Positions 47,783-49,198 of a stretch of 49,198 nucleotides of DNA are shown piece by piece. The notes beneath the pieces are model-generated. The model searched no databases, was not told where the DNA came from, and saw nothing but the letters and a program-made list of their open reading frames with translations. Location: the NCBI GenBank assembly GCA_944322855.1, contig CALUQG010000004.1, forward strand, positions 94,013-143,210, in the 5' to 3' direction. Position 1 is the stretch's first letter; each line of letters opens with the position of its first letter. Origin of the DNA: Candidatus Gastranaerophilales bacterium. Its GTDB lineage: Bacteria > Cyanobacteriota > Vampirovibrionia > Gastranaerophilales > Gastranaerophilaceae. Position numbers and translations under genes: made by a program.

Positions 47783-48610
47783 TTAAAAGAAAAATATTGT
47801 AGCGAAAATATAGTCAATAATGCATATCGCAACGAATGACCATACAACTGCTTTTGTGGTGGAAATACCAACACCTTTTGCTCCGCCATATGCAAGATAT
47901 CCGCATGTGCAGCTTATGATTGCAATTGCGGCACCAAAAAAGGCCGATTTAAGCAGTGCAACGGATATATCCTTGATAAATAGGCCCTGCCATAATGAAC
48001 TTATATAATTCAATCTGCTGACATGCGCACTCAAATAAGCAGCTATTCCTGCACAGAACAAACCAAAAGTTGATGCAATGATTACGATTACAGGCATCAT
48101 TACAAAACCTGCAGCAGCTCTTGGAACAAAAAGATATTCAATAGGATTTACTTTTAAAACTTTCAGTGCATCAACCTGTTCTGTTACTCTCATTGTTGCA
48201 ATTTCAGAAGCATAAGCAGAACCAATCATAGAAATTATTGCAAAACCTGACATAATAGCACCCATCTCTCTTGCCATAACGACACCCATGAGCATTCCGA
48301 CAAATTTTTCACCACCCTGCTTAACCATTTCAGGAGCAACCTGCATAGATATAATAATAGAACACATTCCGACAATGGATAAGGTTATTGGCAAAGAGTC
48401 TACAGCAAATCTGGAACACTGGTCAATAAAAAGCTTCCAGTTCATTTCTCTTTTTATTAAATCTAAAAAAATCAGCTTTATGACCTGAACAGTCCTTATA
48501 CCTATTTCTCCAAGCGTTTCAAAAAAATCTTCCGCCTGGGAAATGAGCAGTTTTGCAAGATTATAAGTTGCACTTTGTTTTATTATGTTCAGAGCTTTTG
48601 AATAATTCAT
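47783..48610 (-). CDS. mlaE: MlaE-type ABC transporter permease
   Basis: The 275-residue integral membrane protein has about five helices and the MlaE family core: ALKVLKVNPIEYLFVPRA and MGVVMAREMGAIMSGFAI, with GSAYASEIATMRVTEQVDAL (the conserved E-x-T-M-x-V-x-E-Q-x-D-A-L motif). With MlaF and MlaD it moves phospholipid between inner and outer membranes. The ATG has only a weak ribosome site. It is the first gene of the minus-strand series that reaches the histidine kinase. Confidence 0.95.
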   Translation of the reverse strand: MNYSKALNIIKQSATYNLAKLLISQAEDFFETLGEIGIRTVQVIKLIFLDLIKREMNWKLFIDQCSRFAVDSLPITLSIVGMCSIIISMQVAPEMVKQGGEKFVGMLMGVVMAREMGAIMSGFAIISMIGSAYASEIATMRVTEQVDALKVLKVNPIEYLFVPRAAAGFVMMPVIVIIASTFGLFCAGIAAYLSAHVSRLNYISSLWQGLFIKDISVALLKSAFFGAAIAIISCTCGYLAYGGAKGVGISTTKAVVWSFVAICIIDYIFATIFFF

Positions 48611-48697
48611 GGCTCAATTGTATCAAATATTTGTAATATTTGTAATATTTATTTTTCTTCATTATCTAAAATAATAAAATTTTACTGTTAAAATCTG

Positions 48698-49140
48698 TTA
48701 TACCTGACCAAGTATATCTTTTAAGTCTTTTTTTGCTGTTGTAATCGGTTTTATTTTAAATTTTTCTATAAGTATGTTTAAGATATTTGGAGAAATGAAA
48801 GCCGGTAAAGTCGTTCCAAGCCTGATATTTTCAATACCTAAGTATAGCAGTGTCAGCAATATGCAGCAATGCCTTTTACACCAAAGAGTATTAGCGATTT
48901 TAAGCTCCTGATATCTTCATTACAATCCCAAACAGATTTAATATCAAAATTATTATCACATGGCGTTTTGTTTGTTATTTTTTGAGTTAACCGCTTTATT
49001 GATTCATCATCAAAATTTACGTTTGTAATTGTCGTAAATAATGCTTTCACAATCAAGTCTGTATTTTCTTTGGTAAATGATGCACAATTTGCAAATTCTA
49101 TAATTTTGCTTGTTAATTCATATTGAAATAAATATAAAAA
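48698..49140 (-). pseudogene. hcp: Decayed hybrid cluster protein (hydroxylamine reductase) gene
   Basis: Two parts of Hcp remain in different frames. The N-side part (from about 49140 to 48853) has VKALFTTITNVNFDDE and CNEDIRSLKSLILFGVKG, which match the region near residues 60-150 of Hcp. The C-side part (up to TAA at 48698) has LLTLLYLGIENIRLGTTLP and NILNILIEKFKIKPITTA, the end of Hcp. Roughly 340 residues with the catalytic cluster ligands are missing, and the first ~45 residues with the N-terminal Cys motif are gone too. Hcp handles nitric oxide or hydroxylamine. This copy cannot work. Confidence 0.8.
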
Positions 49141-49142
49141 TT

Positions 49143-49192
49143 GGAGACGAGGGACTGTGCCGAAGAAAACAAGACTAAATGTCTTGTTTTAT
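49143..49192. other. Hairpin and structured-looking segment at the right edge
   Basis: AAAACAAGAC (49166-49175) and GTCTTGTTTT (49181-49190) form a perfect 10-bp stem with a TAAAT loop. On the plus strand it is preceded by GAGGGACTGTGCCGAAG and followed by ATGAGAGG up to the edge. It could be a terminator or part of a structured RNA that continues outside the window. Confidence 0.45.
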
Positions 49193-49198
49193 GAGAGG

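Noticed and set aside
49139-49160. 3' end of a tRNA or tmRNA (the strand ends in GTCTCCA)
   Set aside because: No T-arm TTCGA loop or acceptor partner is found upstream of it.

Overview
The window is a low-GC, gene-dense bacterial chromosome segment that uses the standard code. It probably comes from a non-photosynthetic relative of cyanobacteria, of the Melainabacteria/Vampirovibrionia (Gastranaerophilales) type. Four things point that way: atpD and atpC form a separate two-gene unit, as in cyanobacteria; a coiled-coil protein like cyanobacterial DivIVA/Cdv3 follows coaD; a diderm envelope is indicated by a TolC-like channel and an Mla lipid-transport set; and flagellar genes and a PilT-like ATPase are present. 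The taxonomic call is inference; no 16S rRNA gene lies in the window.

Layout. At the left edge is the start of a UvrA-like ATPase (1-1250) that appears to lack the UvrB-binding domain. Next, all on the minus strand, is a five-gene block read as fliF-like, a FliG-position protein, fliH-like, flhA and fliI (8255 down to 1269). A housekeeping stretch follows: pheS, deoC, recO, pilT, lysS, an HD-domain gene, recF, asnS, pgi, groES-groL, an RlmD-type methyltransferase and a glycosyltransferase, mixed with several small proteins of unknown function. From 27466 come coaD, the DivIVA-like gene, tRNA-Gln, atpD-atpC with a 75-bp direct repeat between the two genes, and a DivIC/FtsB-like gene.

A second, canonical flagellar operon, fliF-fliG-fliH-fliI, lies at 32811-37509 on the plus strand. 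It is followed by a radical SAM/SPASM gene, a nucleotidyltransferase, a TolC-like channel with a His-rich tail, a MerR regulator and a HEAT-repeat protein. The right end is one long minus-strand series: mlaE-mlaF-mlaD-flhB-sigma factor-histidine kinase (48610 down to 42740). It links lipid transport, the flagellar export gate and a FliA-like sigma factor. At the right edge is a decayed hcp (hybrid cluster protein) gene.

The most interesting feature is two complete sets of flagellar-type ring and export-ATPase genes. One is canonical. The other is divergent, and its FliG slot holds a protein without a recognisable torque domain. This suggests two basal bodies, or one flagellum plus a related non-rotating secretion machine. 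Other points of interest are the atpD-atpC repeat, interlocking inverted repeats upstream of the second fliF, a Cys-rich small protein, the hcp scar and possible structured RNAs.
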